Assembly: GCA_015680905.1 (NCBI GenBank)
Contig: CM027383.1
Location: 89,796,501 to 89,860,500 of the forward strand
Reading direction: 5' to 3'
Source: Coptis chinensis
Taxonomy: Eukaryota > Streptophyta > Magnoliopsida > Ranunculales > Ranunculaceae
DNA length: 64,000 nucleotides
Shown here: positions 48,541 through 60,210 of the stretch, in pieces
Layout: every line of letters begins with the position of its first letter
How positions within the stretch are numbered: position 1 is the stretch's first letter
The notes under the pieces: model-generated
Told to the model about the DNA's origin: nothing
What the model saw: only the letters and a program-made list of their open reading frames with translations
The model's database searches: none
Translations under genes and position numbers: made by a program

Positions 48541-49000
48541 AAAATCAGATGGGGATGCAAAATCCCAGCATCTTTTCAAAAAAGAAAAAGAAAAATACAA
48601 TAAACTTTTCTCCATCTCTAGCTTGGTTCCGTTCCAAGGTTATAGATGTTGGGGTCCGGTTAGAAAAGGTTATAGAATGAAATCGATTTCCAATATATTG
48701 ATCTCAGGTATCATACCATGTTGCAGACGTTGTTTGATTGTCACATACCCAGAAACTATCGATACTAGCTAGCAAGGAGCTACTTATTCAAATACAAAAT
48801 CTAACTGTCAGGACTGAGAGAGAATTTTTTGTATAGCTAAAATTCAGTTACTTACACAGAAAAGGGTGGGCACATAAAAAGTGATGCAAGGTGATTTAAA
48901 CCTTCCAAGATACACGTCCCTTATCATTTTGAAATTGCTTGCTAATACGCATGTAGGACAAAAGAAAACAGGAAGCCCACTACTGCCCCACTCTGCATAC
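48541..49000 (+). repeat. tandem duplication copy B, right part
   Basis: Bases 48695-49000 match 41715-42030 of copy A with few differences and one 19-bp insertion-like segment (ggactgagagagaatttt). Confidence 0.75.
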
Positions 49001-49429
49001 ATCGTATATATACAGCAAATACTTCACACATTTGTTGATTATATGTATTTTGGTTATCAGAAGAATGTGTAAAATAATTATAAATTGAGTTTTCTTTGTT
49101 GTCAAGAAACTAGTATGTTTATAGTCATTTTAAAGATACTTACGTAAAAGAACAAATGACTCGTAACAAACTTACTTAGTGATTAATTGACATACACGGA
49201 CAAGATTGCTAACCAAGTCAACAACTCTAAACCGTGGAGAAGAGTTTCGACTGAAAGATATGGCTGCAATACGAGTACTAGTAATGGCCTCAATTGACTC
49301 TGCCTTGGCAAGTCAATTAGACTCGGTCTGGAATACTCCTACTAGTTTAAACCATATATAAATTATTGTCGGCTACTAGATAATCTAAAGGTATTATCTG
49401 CTTCTTCATCATTTTCTTGCACAAACTCC
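49001..49429 (+). promoter_or_regulatory. likely promoter and 5' UTR of the lectin receptor kinase
   Basis: AT-rich DNA with a TATA-like tatataaat at 49355-49363, about 70 bp before the start codon. No other element assigned. Confidence 0.45.
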
Positions 49430-51463
49430 ATGGCCATAGCTATCATTTTAACCTTTCTTTTGTCCTGCTTTGCATACTTTGGTACATCGCAGAGTACTGA
49501 TCGTTTCATATTCAATGATTTTAGAAAAGCTAACCTTAGCCTAGACGGAGTGTCGACCCTCATTACTCCCAATGGACTACTTCAGCTCACTGATCAAACC
49601 GTTAATGTAACCGGTCATGCTTTCTACCCTTCTCCCATGTTCAACAATTCATTGAAAAGAAATAATACTTCTATTTCTTCATTTAGCACATCTTTTGTTT
49701 TTGGAATTATTCCCAGTGATCAAAAGAAGGGTGGTGGTCATGGCTTTGCATTCGCAATCTCCCCATCAAACCAACTTTCTGGAGGTTCCTCTAGCCATTA
49801 CCTTGGACTGTTAAATCCATCCAATGATGGGAAGGCCACAAACCATCTTTTCGCTATTGAATTTGATACAGTTGGTGCTGGAGGAGCATTTGGAGACATT
49901 GATAACAACCATGTTGGCGTTGATGTCAACAGCATGATCTCCCTCGAGTCGAAAACAGCTTCATATTACGGGGAGAGTGGTAATACAACTACAAAGATAA
50001 ACATGGAGAATGGAGGTCCAATTCAGGTATGGATAGAATATGATGGAGTAAATAAATTCATAAATGTAACATTATCTCCGATATCTGTACCAAGGCCTAG
50101 TAGGCCTCTTATATCATACAAATTCGATCTCTCACCGCTACTAGTGGCGGAGCCTATGTACGTTGGCTTCTCCGCAGCCACTTCAAAGCTCTCGAGCTCT
50201 CATTATATTTTAGGCTGGAGTTTTCAAGTGAATGGAATAGCTCAAGAGCTCGATCGCAACCGCCTCCCTGCGCTCCCACCAGTAGGAGAATCATCTTCAA
50301 GTTTCAAAAGAAACCTTCAACTTCTTGTAGTAATCCCGGTGACAGCTGTAATGGCAGCAATAGCAGCTCTGCTTTACCAGTATCGAATGCAAAGGAAAAA
50401 GCAGTCCGAGTGTTTAGAAGCATGGGAACTGGATTGTCCACACCGATTTCGATACAAAGACCTCTATATTGCTACGAAGGGTTTCAAACCAAGTGAAATA
50501 ATTGGAGTAGGAGGATTTGGTACAGTGTATAAAGGTGTGTTACCTAGAACTGGTGAAGAAATTGCAGTGAAGCGAATATCGCATAATTCAATGCAAGGGG
50601 TTAGAGAATTTGTTGCTGAGATCGAGAGTCTAGGACGTCTAAGACACAAGAACCTTGTGCATCTCCTTGGTTGGTGCAAGCGAAAAGCTGATCTCCTATT
50701 AGTCTATGACTTTGTTCCCAATGGAAGTCTTGATGCTTTCCTCCTCAACCGACGAGATGATTTTGTTCTTAGCTGGGAAAGACGGTTCAATATCGTTAAA
50801 GGAATTGCTTCTGCACTGTTGTACTTGCACCAAGACTGGGAGCAAGTAGTAGTTCATAGAGACATCAAAGCTAGCAATGTGCTACTAGATGTCGATATGA
50901 ATGGTCGATTAGGCGATTTTGGCCTAGCAAGGCTGTATGATCATGGTGACAATCCACGTACTACCCACGTGGTAGGTACGTTAGGATACATTGCACCGGA
51001 ATTGGTACGTATAGGCAAGGCCACTGCGAGTTCCGACGTGTTTGCTTATGGTACACTGCTACTTGTGGTGGCCTGTGGCAAAGGTCCCATAGATCCAGTT
51101 TTGGGTCATTTGACTCTGTTAGATTGGGTGAGTGAATGCTATCGTTCTGATCAAATTATGGACGTCGTTGATCCTAAACTCAACTCATCTTATGTTATTG
51201 AAGAGCTGGATCTGGTATTGAAGTTGGGTCTTCTTTGCTGTCATCCAAAATCTGATTCAAGACCTTCAATGAGGCAAGTGATTCGGTATCTCAATGGCGA
51301 TGATTTGCTTCCTAACGACGACGATGCCTCTGATGCTTATCTTCATCTTGATAGTGTTAAATCCATCTACCGAGGTATGGACCCAAAGAATGAGAGCACG
51401 CAGCTGTCACAAGATTCTTCTTATGGTCGAATATCCACTAATTCACTGGAAGCTGGTAGATAG
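49430..51463 (+). CDS. L-type lectin-domain receptor-like kinase, intact
   Basis: A single-exon gene of 677 codons, the usual length and structure of plant LecRK proteins, which sit in the plasma membrane and pass extracellular signals to a cytosolic Ser/Thr kinase. Residues 1 to about 21 are a signal peptide. About 24-266 are a legume-lectin domain with the metal-site pattern IEFDT...DNNHVGVD and several N-x-S/T sites. About 296-316 are a transmembrane helix. From about 336 the kinase follows with GVGGFGTVYKG (glycine loop), the lysine of IAVKRI, HRDIKASNVLLD (catalytic D about 477), DFGLARL (about 495) and APE (about 521). All key residues are present. In LLLVVACGKGPI the glutamate common in the family (LLLEVACGRRPI) is valine. 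The start ATGG is in good context. The subfamily cannot be fixed by eye. Confidence 0.95.
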   Translation: MAIAIILTFLLSCFAYFGTSQSTDRFIFNDFRKANLSLDGVSTLITPNGLLQLTDQTVNVTGHAFYPSPMFNNSLKRNNTSISSFSTSFVFGIIPSDQKKGGGHGFAFAISPSNQLSGGSSSHYLGLLNPSNDGKATNHLFAIEFDTVGAGGAFGDIDNNHVGVDVNSMISLESKTASYYGESGNTTTKINMENGGPIQVWIEYDGVNKFINVTLSPISVPRPSRPLISYKFDLSPLLVAEPMYVGFSAATSKLSSSHYILGWSFQVNGIAQELDRNRLPALPPVGESSSSFKRNLQLLVVIPVTAVMAAIAALLYQYRMQRKKQSECLEAWELDCPHRFRYKDLYIATKGFKPSEIIGVGGFGTVYKGVLPRTGEEIAVKRISHNSMQGVREFVAEIESLGRLRHKNLVHLLGWCKRKADLLLVYDFVPNGSLDAFLLNRRDDFVLSWERRFNIVKGIASALLYLHQDWEQVVVHRDIKASNVLLDVDMNGRLGDFGLARLYDHGDNPRTTHVVGTLGYIAPELVRIGKATASSDVFAYGTLLLVVACGKGPIDPVLGHLTLLDWVSECYRSDQIMDVVDPKLNSSYVIEELDLVLKLGLLCCHPKSDSRPSMRQVIRYLNGDDLLPNDDDASDAYLHLDSVKSIYRGMDPKNESTQLSQDSSYGRISTNSLEAGR

Positions 51464-53439
51464 TATATTTGTAAGTTACTTGTATATTCCAATTTTGTAT
51501 TTCAAGTTTTCAACTCAACATTTCTCTCAGGCCTAATGTAACGTTGCAATACACTAATGTAGCTCACTGTGAATCTGTGATCCAATAATCCATAGTCATA
51601 GCGAACATGATTTGATTACCCTTGTTTGGGAAATTACTATACCCTCAATAAATTTCTGATGAAAAGAATAAACATATTGATGGAATGAGCAAAAATATCG
51701 AACGTAGCTCTAAAAAAAAAAAAATGAAGTATATTATGGCGATCAGATCATTTTCAATATTATATTTAATCAACCTTCTAACAGAAACTGGAACATGGGC
51801 AAACTGCATTTACCTTCTAAGTTCTAACAGAACTCTCCTCTACTGTGAGTAGTTCAGTTGTGATAATCTGAATGATTGGAACATATGTGCATGGGCAATG
51901 CAAACTGCGCGCATTTGCCTTCTAAGAGAAACTGTCGTCTATTGTGAGTAGGTAAATTCTGATAATTAGTTTGAATAATTGGAAAATGGGCAGTGCAAAC
52001 GGACTTCCAACGGAAACTGTTGTCTTTTGTGATTTGTGACTTGTGAGCTAGTAGTTGAGCTTTGATAATTTGTAGGGCCAAATAATTATGTGGACCAATA
52101 AAAAAGAGATTTTTTTTTTTTTTTTTGTGAGCAATAAAAAAGAGACGAGTCTTATTTTGTCAACAAGGTTGTTTTTTCGCTTGGTAAGAAAAATAGTATA
52201 TTAAAATTTACAAAGAGTTACAAAAGTTGTTGTGAACAGGTACATGCATGCCTGTTCAGTTTCAAAACTAAATGGAAACAAGAACATCACATAAAACATA
52301 AAGGTCAGCCTCCAATCCCTCCATACATGGCATTTACTTAAGTTTTTAAAGATTTGACTTTCGTAAGTTTACTTATCAAATGTCAAAGAATGGTTCTGGA
52401 GTTCTGGGTAGACACTTTCACGGGACATGGAAGGAGGGCGCGTACAAGAATTCAATGATTGACTAAGGGTCCAGTTTTTTTTTTTTTTATTCTCTTTCAG
52501 TCTAACTAACCCCTTGGAAGTTGGAATACATTTCCAAATATACCTAAAGAGGAACTTGACCGCAAAGAAACTCCACAGTAAGCAACCCCGCCCTTCGAGG
52601 CAACTACCGATGGAATAATAGCAGTAGCTTGCCTATGGAACATCACCCTTATTCATACCGAAGAATAGGTACTAAGTCCGATCCTTCGCATTAGGCTTTG
52701 AGCTGAATGGTCTCTTCGCCATGAAGAATCTTCATAACTCGTAAGAATAGAAAGACAAGAAAAATGTATGAAACTGAAGATCTAGAATGATTTTATTAGT
52801 TGCATTAAGATCTTTATTTTTTATGAATTTATATATTTGTATCCTGTAAAAAGGAAACAAATTGTTCAAGATTATAAGAGGAAAAAATCAAAATATAAGA
52901 ATAAATGTGTGTAAGTGTGTTCCTTCTACATACGATTCTACCAGCTATATAGGATATAACAGGTATTCAAATCTATAGAAGTATATAGATAGGTTACTAA
53001 TTTTCAAGACTGCTGACACCAATTATATACCACCGAATTGTACAGTGCACAGGTGCTTTGGAAATTAAGTTTTCGCTTTTACTTATCCTCAGTCACCAAG
53101 TAGGTCGAAGCAAAAATCTAAAATGCGAACACAGACTTCATATCTGCCATTTTCTAATCCACAGATCCACCATGATATTCAATACTATGTTAAGTCGTTT
53201 AAACATGAAAAATGACATCACAATATTCTACTGAATTGCTTCACTTGGAGACTCCAAAGCAACAATAATAACCCACATAGAGAACATCATTACTACGTAC
53301 AAGTCTAAGAAAGTTAAAAATAAATCAAAAACCAAAGCTTCACTAATTACGAAATAAAAAGACATCCAAACATCACAAGCAATTTGAACACTCCAAAAAA
53401 TAACCACATTTTTCAAAGCCACGCCTCCTCAATACTAAT
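51464..53439. other. 3' region of the kinase gene and non-coding DNA
   Basis: No further gene. It includes a three-copy tandem repeat (51795-52076), poly(T) runs near 52111-52126 and 52478-52490, and a short anonymous GC-richer patch at 52500-52740. The segment next to 53440 is probably the 3' UTR of the exonuclease gene. Confidence 0.5.
51795..52076 (+). repeat. three imperfect ~95-bp tandem repeats
   Basis: Units at about 51795-51885, 51891-51985 and 51988-52076 share 'gggca(g)tgcaaac', 'ccttctaa..gaaactgt', 'tctattgtgagtag' and 'tgataatttg'. Lies 330 bp after the receptor-kinase stop codon. Confidence 0.7.
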
Positions 53440-54051
53440 CTAGTTTCTGGAGAGTAAATCTTGAGCAATCTTGTAAGAAGCATAAGCATCAATGCAGGCA
53501 TATTCAATTTGATTCAGATCCAAGATCCTTGATTCCCAGTTACTCAAGCACACATGTTTAGGTTTCATCATACGAAGTCCCGAGATTTCAAGAGCAAGAT
53601 CCTTCAAACCGGGTCGCCTAAAACGGCCAGGATAACGTGTCTTAGCCAGCTCACGGATATCCAAGTGACTGCTGCATATAAGGCCATACTCATTTCGAAG
53701 CTTTTGAACGTCATCACCAACTTCAATTCCTACAAACTTAAATTTAGAGTCTCCAAGGAAATCTTTGAGTAAATTAGGAATTTCATCCATGTAGAATAAC
53801 TGAAGGATGAGACACTTGTCATCGATGCATAGTTGCAAAGTAGCCGATTTGTTGCTCAGATCTCTGATTGGATGGGGCCTCCATTCGATGTCCAAGCCAA
53901 CAATAACTTGTGTCTTATGTTGGTGTATCGAAACAATGTCACGAATCCAATCTTGGGCCACAGATGCCTTGTCTGTGACTGTGGTCTCTATTGTCTTCCC
54001 AGAGAAATAAACTATGTATTGTGTATCACTGTTTGTGCAAATCATTGCCAT
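53440..54051 (-). CDS. Werner-like 3'-5' exonuclease, intact
   Basis: A 203-codon intronless gene of the DEDDy exonuclease family, close in layout to short plant WRN-exonuclease-like proteins. These degrade DNA ends from the 3' side; they carry the exonuclease domain but no RecQ helicase. Motifs visible: Exo I VGLDIEWRPH (D54, E56), Exo II VGIEVGDDVQKL (D114), Exo III YACIDAYASYKI (Y184, D188), so all catalytic residues are kept. The domain fills nearly the whole protein and there is no signal peptide. The start at 54051 is preceded on its strand by a TATA-like tatatata at about 54106-54113. In vivo substrates are unknown. It is convergent with the receptor kinase. Confidence 0.92.
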   Translation of the reverse strand: MAMICTNSDTQYIVYFSGKTIETTVTDKASVAQDWIRDIVSIHQHKTQVIVGLDIEWRPHPIRDLSNKSATLQLCIDDKCLILQLFYMDEIPNLLKDFLGDSKFKFVGIEVGDDVQKLRNEYGLICSSHLDIRELAKTRYPGRFRRPGLKDLALEISGLRMMKPKHVCLSNWESRILDLNQIEYACIDAYASYKIAQDLLSRN

Positions 54052-54769
54052 GACTCAAGCTTGCTCTATACTTAGCCTTGTTATTGAGTTTGCAACACAA
54101 TGTAATATATATAGTAAAAGGAGATCGAACGTTTATTTCTCCAAAGTTTAAACTATCTTATTGGAAATTGCACTTCCACTCCAGGCCATCTGTCAATCTT
54201 TACTTTTGCTCTAGGAAATTGTATTCTCTTGCAGTTCAATGCGTCAAGAAGAGGGCGTTTCAACTTTCAATGTTGGAGTTTGGTTCTAACAGATTACCAA
54301 TAAGACATACGTATTAATGAAAATCCACATTAAACTCAATTACTAATGTTTAGCTAAGCATCAAAGAACAGGGATTTATTACTTGCGCAAACTTTTCCAA
54401 TAACCGAAACAGAGAAAAAGGAGTGGGCCTGTGCTCTTTAGAAGCCCAAACACCCAGATCTGTAACAGATTTAGTGCCTTACTCGGCCAATCCATACAAA
54501 AAAAGAGTACGGATGACTAATTTGAGAAAAAACAACTTTAGAACACACCGTTTTTTTAGTAACCCATATGGGCAAATTCCAACATTAAGTAACTCATGAA
54601 TCCACGATTTCAATTTTAGTAATCATCAAGGACAAAATAAGTTGGCCTAGACTTTTTACTTTTTTAAAAATACCAAATTTATCCATTAGTGTTATTATAG
54701 ATATAAAACATATACATTTTTATTTATTTTTTAAATATAAATTTCACCCCTCTGTGTTATGTTTATAAA
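54052..54769. other. upstream region of the exonuclease gene and AT-rich DNA
   Basis: Promoter of the minus-strand exonuclease gene lies at its left end. Beyond about 54330 no feature is recognised. Confidence 0.4.
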
Positions 54770-55560
54770 GCCATAAAAATTTGATTATTGTTGTACCCAA
54801 ATAGGTGAACATACTTCATATACTATGTTGATGTATTGTTCATACCCCAAATATGTATAACAATTATTGTTCATACTCCAATAGGTGTTCTAATTAATCA
54901 TACATTATGTTAAAGTATAAATAATGATTGTACATAGCTCATGTCGAAATATGAACAATGATTGTTCATACAAACAGTTGATACTCCAAATAGATATGAA
55001 CAATCAATATTCGTTCATAGCTTATGTTTGAGGTATGAACAGTATTCTCCGAATAGTTATGAACAATCAATATTCGTTCATAGCTCATGTTTGAGCTATG
55101 AACAGTGTTGATGAATGAACATTAATTGTTCATACCTAAAATTAATATTCATACTCCAATCAATGTTCGTTTATAGGTGTTCTTACTAATCATACATTAT
55201 GTTGAAGTATGAACAATAATTGTTTATTTTTCATGTTGAGGCATGAATAGTGATTATGCATAGCTCATATTGATGTATGAACAGTAATTGCTCATACCCC
55301 AAATAGATATACATAAACGATTAATATTCATACTCCAATATGTGTTCTTATTTATCATATATTATGTTGGGGTATGAACAATCATAGGTATGAAGATACC
55401 AAATACACCGGGTCGTTTCGATTGGGCCGGACTGTTTATTATTTCGCATCAGGAATATATTTGACTTTTCGTCTACCCAAACTATTTTTTATTTCACATC
55501 AAGAGTATACCTGACTTTTCATTTACCCCGTCCTTATGAGTGATTAAAAAAAAATGTGGT
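54770..55560 (+). repeat. left arm: array of palindromic 'attgttcata' motifs
   Basis: Many copies of tatgaacaat and its reverse attgttcata alternate, so single strands could fold into many short hairpins. The inner end (55410-55555: ccgggtcgtttcgattggg, tgtttattatttcgcatc) is the reverse complement of 60960-61100, with differences. Together with 60940-61580 it forms a long inverted pair around 5.4 kb. Confidence 0.7.
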
Positions 55561-56596
55561 ATTTACTTTTTTTCAGTCGTTTTGTCAATGAAATTCGCTT
55601 CCTTCAATTTATATAGAAATAGTTGTGTACATGTGCCGAATGAACCAAAGACTCAAAATAGTCTCGCCACCTTTGGCTATACGTAGTATATGAGTTTTCT
55701 CTTATGCCTCTCGGCTTGGGTGACACCTAGTAATTAGTACTTACACGTCATTCATTATAGGTCTTGTCCGTCCAAGAGAGTTGAGAAAACCTTCAAATTG
55801 GTGAATTGTTATTTCAGCTGAAAAATTTGCAATGTGAAGCACTCTTACGAGCATAATGAAAATTTGTAGGCTGCGTTTGGTGCAAAGAATTATCTTTTAA
55901 CTAAAAATTGCATTATTGTGCCTTGAATTTATCTTAATTTGTAGTTAAATTTGCATGCTTGGGTCGAAACTTGGCCGACACCATATCAAACCCCACAAAA
56001 CTTGTAGAAGATAAATTTACCTCTCTCTCCGGCCAACCGCTGGATCAAACCTTTTGCCTGTAGAAAGGACGAAAGGCAGGCACCTAGGCAAAATTGACAG
56101 GTAGAAAGGACAAAGTGATCGAAGGGGCCGAACTTCACATGCTAGTGGTTAAGATGTAAAAGTTGAAATGGCCCATTCGTGGGTCCAATAGTAGGCCCCT
56201 CACCAAATAAAGTCAGTTATTAGATGAAGGAGAATGACCTCTGTTCAGATAAGTTGCGTGGTCTGCATTGCAGTCCAGGACTACCTTTTGTAGACCCAAT
56301 TTGGATGTGAAGCTCTAAATATTACTCATTACTCTACAGTCTACACCAAGGGAGAGTTGTGTCCCTTATGAAGTTTAAATCTTAGTTGTTCCTATAAAGG
56401 AAAGATTCAATCAGTTTTTCTTATTTCAAAGATGATTCTTTGTGTGTGTGTGATTTGGATCTTCTAGATATGGTGAGATTTTGAGAAGAATCAACATTCG
56501 ACTCATATTCCAATGATTTCAATCTAACCAATCTATCATAAAAAGCAGTGTTTACCAATATATTTCAGTATGATTTATTACTTTTTATATATGTAA
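55561..56596. other. non-coding DNA left of the second Harbinger element
   Basis: No gene recognised. Ends with TAA (56594-56596), the target duplication. Confidence 0.5.
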
Positions 56597-57024
56597 GAGC
56601 ATCTCTAGGTGGACGTATCCGTGGTCGCATTCTTCAAATTTGAAGAAATGCGTCGGAATTTCCCGGAATTCCAACTCTAGGTGGTCGATCACCGCTTGTT
56701 TCGCAAGATTCTTGTTAAATTTGGCAATTTGGATGCGGATCGCGGAGCGACAAATAATAATAATGTCGCGGCGCCATTACTAATGTCGCTCAACTTTTTG
56801 ACTTTGACCACAAACAAGGAGGCGCTTATTACCACCGCTGTCGCTAGCGCCACTACTTCGGGCGCGCCAACTCTAATGTCGCGCGGCTTCAACGGGCAAA
56901 ACGGGCAAAAAGCGGCGGATTTCTACCTTCTATATCTACACTCATCTCCTTCTTCATTTTCACACACAACACTCTCAACCATTTCACACACAACACTCTC
57001 AACCTTTCACACATAACACTCTCA

Positions 57025-58112
57025 ATGTCACAACCAAAACAAAGGAAGGGGTCCAAGTTGGACAAATGAAGAAAATATTGCTCTTACTAGAGCATGGATT
57101 GAGATTTGAGAAGATCCTATAGTAGGGAATGATCAATCGGGTCAAGTTTATTGGGAGCAATTATGGCTAGAATGAATCAAATTCAAGGTTTTGACCGCGA
57201 ACCGTAAAGTGGAAGGGAGTTTCACAACGTTAGGCGATTATTTTACCGTTCTTCAACAAATATCATGCTATCTTCGAGAAAGCTTGAAGAACAACCTCCG
57301 CCGGTGGGGACGTGAAGACATTGTAAGATTCGTTTATACCGTTTAATTTATACTTCATTTTATATACTACTTGATATTTTTTTTTTTTTTTAAATAAACG
57401 TAGCTTTTCGACGCAAAGAACAACTTATGCGGCTACTCTTGGAAAACCTTGGATATGGCAAGATTGTTATAATCTAGTCAAAAACGCCAAAGTGGCAAAG
57501 AACTCGATTCTGTAACGTAAACGCTTGCTCCAAGACCAAAAAGAAAGCAAGATCCAGGAGATGTTGAAGGTTTCGATTCTTCACCCTCAACCCCAACCCT
57601 TCAACGCCTTTACTCTGCCCCTTCACCTTCATTGACTTTCGAGATACGATCCTAGCGATCGGGAAGGTTTTGGAGAGGTCGGTCGGTAGAAAGCAGAAAG
57701 CAAAGAAATTCGGAAGAACAAGAAAGTTGTTTCTATGTTGAGGGGTAATGTTGCATCCATCGCTAAAAAAATATGGATGATTTTCTTTGAAGCTTTTAAA
57801 GAAAGTCGAAGAAATAAAGAAGAGATTCAAAATGAGCAATTTCAAAGTATGATGAAATTGAAGCAAGAGAAGACACAAAAAAAGTTATTTTTGAAGCAAG
57901 AAAAACTCCGTGTTAGAGAGGAGGAAAATGAGACTAGGTTGTTGGCAATGTCACTCGACAATGTCAATCCTCGTTTGCGAAGGGTTTTAGAGCTAAAACA
58001 AGATGCAATTGTAGCTAAATATGAAAAAAAGGCTGGAGCAAGTAGTACAAATGAAGCTTCCAACAACGAAGAAGCCAATGATGAAGAAAATGATGACTGG
58101 CTTGATAATTAG
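57025..58112 (+). pseudogene. Harbinger ORF1, SANT/Myb-like protein, frameshifted
   Basis: Start at 57025. Shifted frames give SWTNEENIALTRAWIEI and IVGNDQSG, the SANT/Myb-like region, closely parallel to the ORF1 of the first element. A probable intron lies at 57323-57403 (gtaaga to acgtag), at the same point as in the first element. After it CYNLVKNA is readable, then RPIGRKKAK-like sequence of the NAM-associated domain (about 57675-57700). The last 125 codons (57735-58112) are open and rich in K, E and coiled-coil pattern, ending EENDDWLDN. Frameshifts lie near 57055, 57105-57170, 57230 and 57490-57720. Some may be consensus errors. Confidence 0.75.
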
Positions 58113-58261
58113 AGTAACTCTAGTAGTATGTAATAAGGGTGATATGTAATAGTTATCTTTTATTTATTTATTTTTATTTGATGTTTTTGCAATCATGTAT
58201 TAGTTGTCGTTCTATTAATAAAAATTGTAATTCATTTGCTAAATCAAAGGAAATAAATTCT

Positions 58262-58462
58262 AAATCACACAACATAATAATAATGACACAACATATCAAA
58301 ATGATCAAATGAACAATTCTAAATCACACAACATAATAATAATGACACAACATATCAAAATGATCAAATGAACAATTCTAAATCACACAACATAATAATA
58401 ATGACACAACATATCAAAATGATCAAATGAACAATTCTAAATCACACAACATAATAATAATC
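58262..58462 (+). repeat. 59-bp minisatellite, about 3.4 copies
   Basis: Units start at 58262, 58321, 58380 and 58439 (aaatcacacaacataataat). The first three are essentially identical and the fourth is cut off. It lies between the two converging genes of the element. Confidence 0.92.
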
Positions 58463-58818
58463 GTCATACAACAACCTCCTAGACTATCCTACATACGCCT
58501 CCTCTGCCGTGAACTCCTCCTCGATTTGTCCTTGTCTTTGAAACTCTCGATCATCCATGCTTTGGATGAACTCACCCTTGTGCGATCAATCTGAGCAGAA
58601 ACTCATCAACTGGCGTTTAAATCGTCATAATCCACATGAGCTTGGGAAAGAAGTCTCTCTCTCAACATCAGAAGCGAATACCGAGGAGCGCAAGCCATCA
58701 TTTACACGAATGCTTGTCTCATATCTCGTCGTGAGGTCATCCCGAAATAATTATTCATTAATAATTTATGACATTTTCATAATAAACCAAAATAATAAAA
58801 CAAAACCAATAAAAATAA

Positions 58819-60210
58819 TTACGAGATAGATGTCCAAGGTCGCTCTAACTGACGACGCTGAGTGGCATCAATAGAAGAAATGGGCCGGTAAATCGCCCCG
58901 CCACTCGGATCGCTCAAACCGAAAACCAAGGCCACTCGACCGAGGGGATCCGTCTTTGGAACAAATGTGCACGTGTCCATGCCGAACGTTCCGGTGGACG
59001 ACGGCCGGGCCAATCTGAATTCACGTCGACACCCAAATTGCTAACCGTATGAATGTTGCCTCAGATGACCTACGGTGGGAGCAAATGACCAATAGACACC
59101 CTGAACCAAGAACGGTAGTATCGCTCATAAGTCTCCGCAATGTAACTAGGTCGAAGCACAGTAGCCAAGTCCAATGCACGTTATTACTCGATGACTTGCT
59201 CTAAGGTCATGTCCTTAGCCTCGATACATGGGTAGGCGGATCGGGGAGGGATACCAAAGTATGGTGTGAGTCATGCGTAACATCTATCCCCTAAATACCA
59301 CTCCATATCACTCCCACAAGTGAATACCATCCTCCTATGAGAAATGAACAATGCATATCTACATCATTAGCCCGATGTGCTAAGATGTCCTCCAAGGCCT
59401 CCAAACAATAGAAGCCCCGTGTGCTAAGCTCGATCGACGGGTTGGATGAAGTTATGTTATGACCGATCTCACCGGGTCGACGCTACTCGACAAGGTCCGT
59501 GCCAAGCCCTCGAGCCTAGGCCTCATCGTCGGTATACTCTGTGAGGATAGGATTTGCAAAGACGGAAATACTCATAAAACCATACCTCTAAGAGAATGAC
59601 AAACCCTCCCATCCGGGGACTCACCGACAACACCAAGATCCCAAGTTAATCGTGGAATGGCGGAAGGAAAAAGAAGACACCCATCAAATACATACAAAAG
59701 CTCTTACATACTCATCAACATGTGTTTGACCATCATCGAATCAAGTGACAAATAATCTATCAAAAACTGCAATCTCGAATCAAGAGTCAACGGTGTAATG
59801 TATGCGACCTTGATACCGAAATCCTAACACCAAAGATCGGTCATACGACTCCGGTCGGACAAAGGGAAGAAAGTCATCATTTGGGCACAACTCGAATTGC
59901 TATTACATCTCAACGGATTACCTAATCCTATACTCAAACCAGATATCATGCAAAAATCTAATGGAGTGAAGCCCAACTCTCCCCGAGGAAGTGAAAAGTA
60001 TGTGTACTATCCCACCATCTCTCAACTAAACCATTAATAACTCCCGAATGTCGGGTCTTATTGTAAGGGATGTCAACTAGACTAGATGAGCAAAAGGAGT
60101 CGCTAAAATTGCATCTCTAACATGGTCAAGTGCACCGACTTTCTTAATATCATCCCACCACTTCCTAAGCGCACGTGGAGTGCACCGAACCCGATACATA
60201 ACACATCTCT
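58819..60210 (-). pseudogene. plant-mobile-domain-like protein, decayed
   Basis: Minus-strand translation gives, in neighbouring frames, RALRKWWDDIKK (about 60165-60130), VERWWDSTHTFHF (about 60025-59987), GELGFTPLDFCMIS (about 59980-59941) and GLSIGLGNPLRCN (59940-59902). This order resembles the plant mobile domain (aminotransferase-like, MAIN/MAIL type), a family common in plant transposons. Further down only fragments can be read, including an open frame 59013-58819 with no domain I recognise. Several frameshifts and stops break it. No DDE transposase motif such as GSxxD or RxxERxFG was found on this strand. The assignment is by motif memory and is moderately sure. Confidence 0.5.

Noticed and set aside
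52500..52740. Possible organelle DNA insert
   Set aside because: Composition is less AT-rich than neighbours but I recognise no plastid or mitochondrial gene.
54770..55560. CRISPR-like regular repeats
   Set aside because: Spacing is irregular, the motifs alternate in both orientations, and the genome is eukaryotic; this is a palindromic repeat array.
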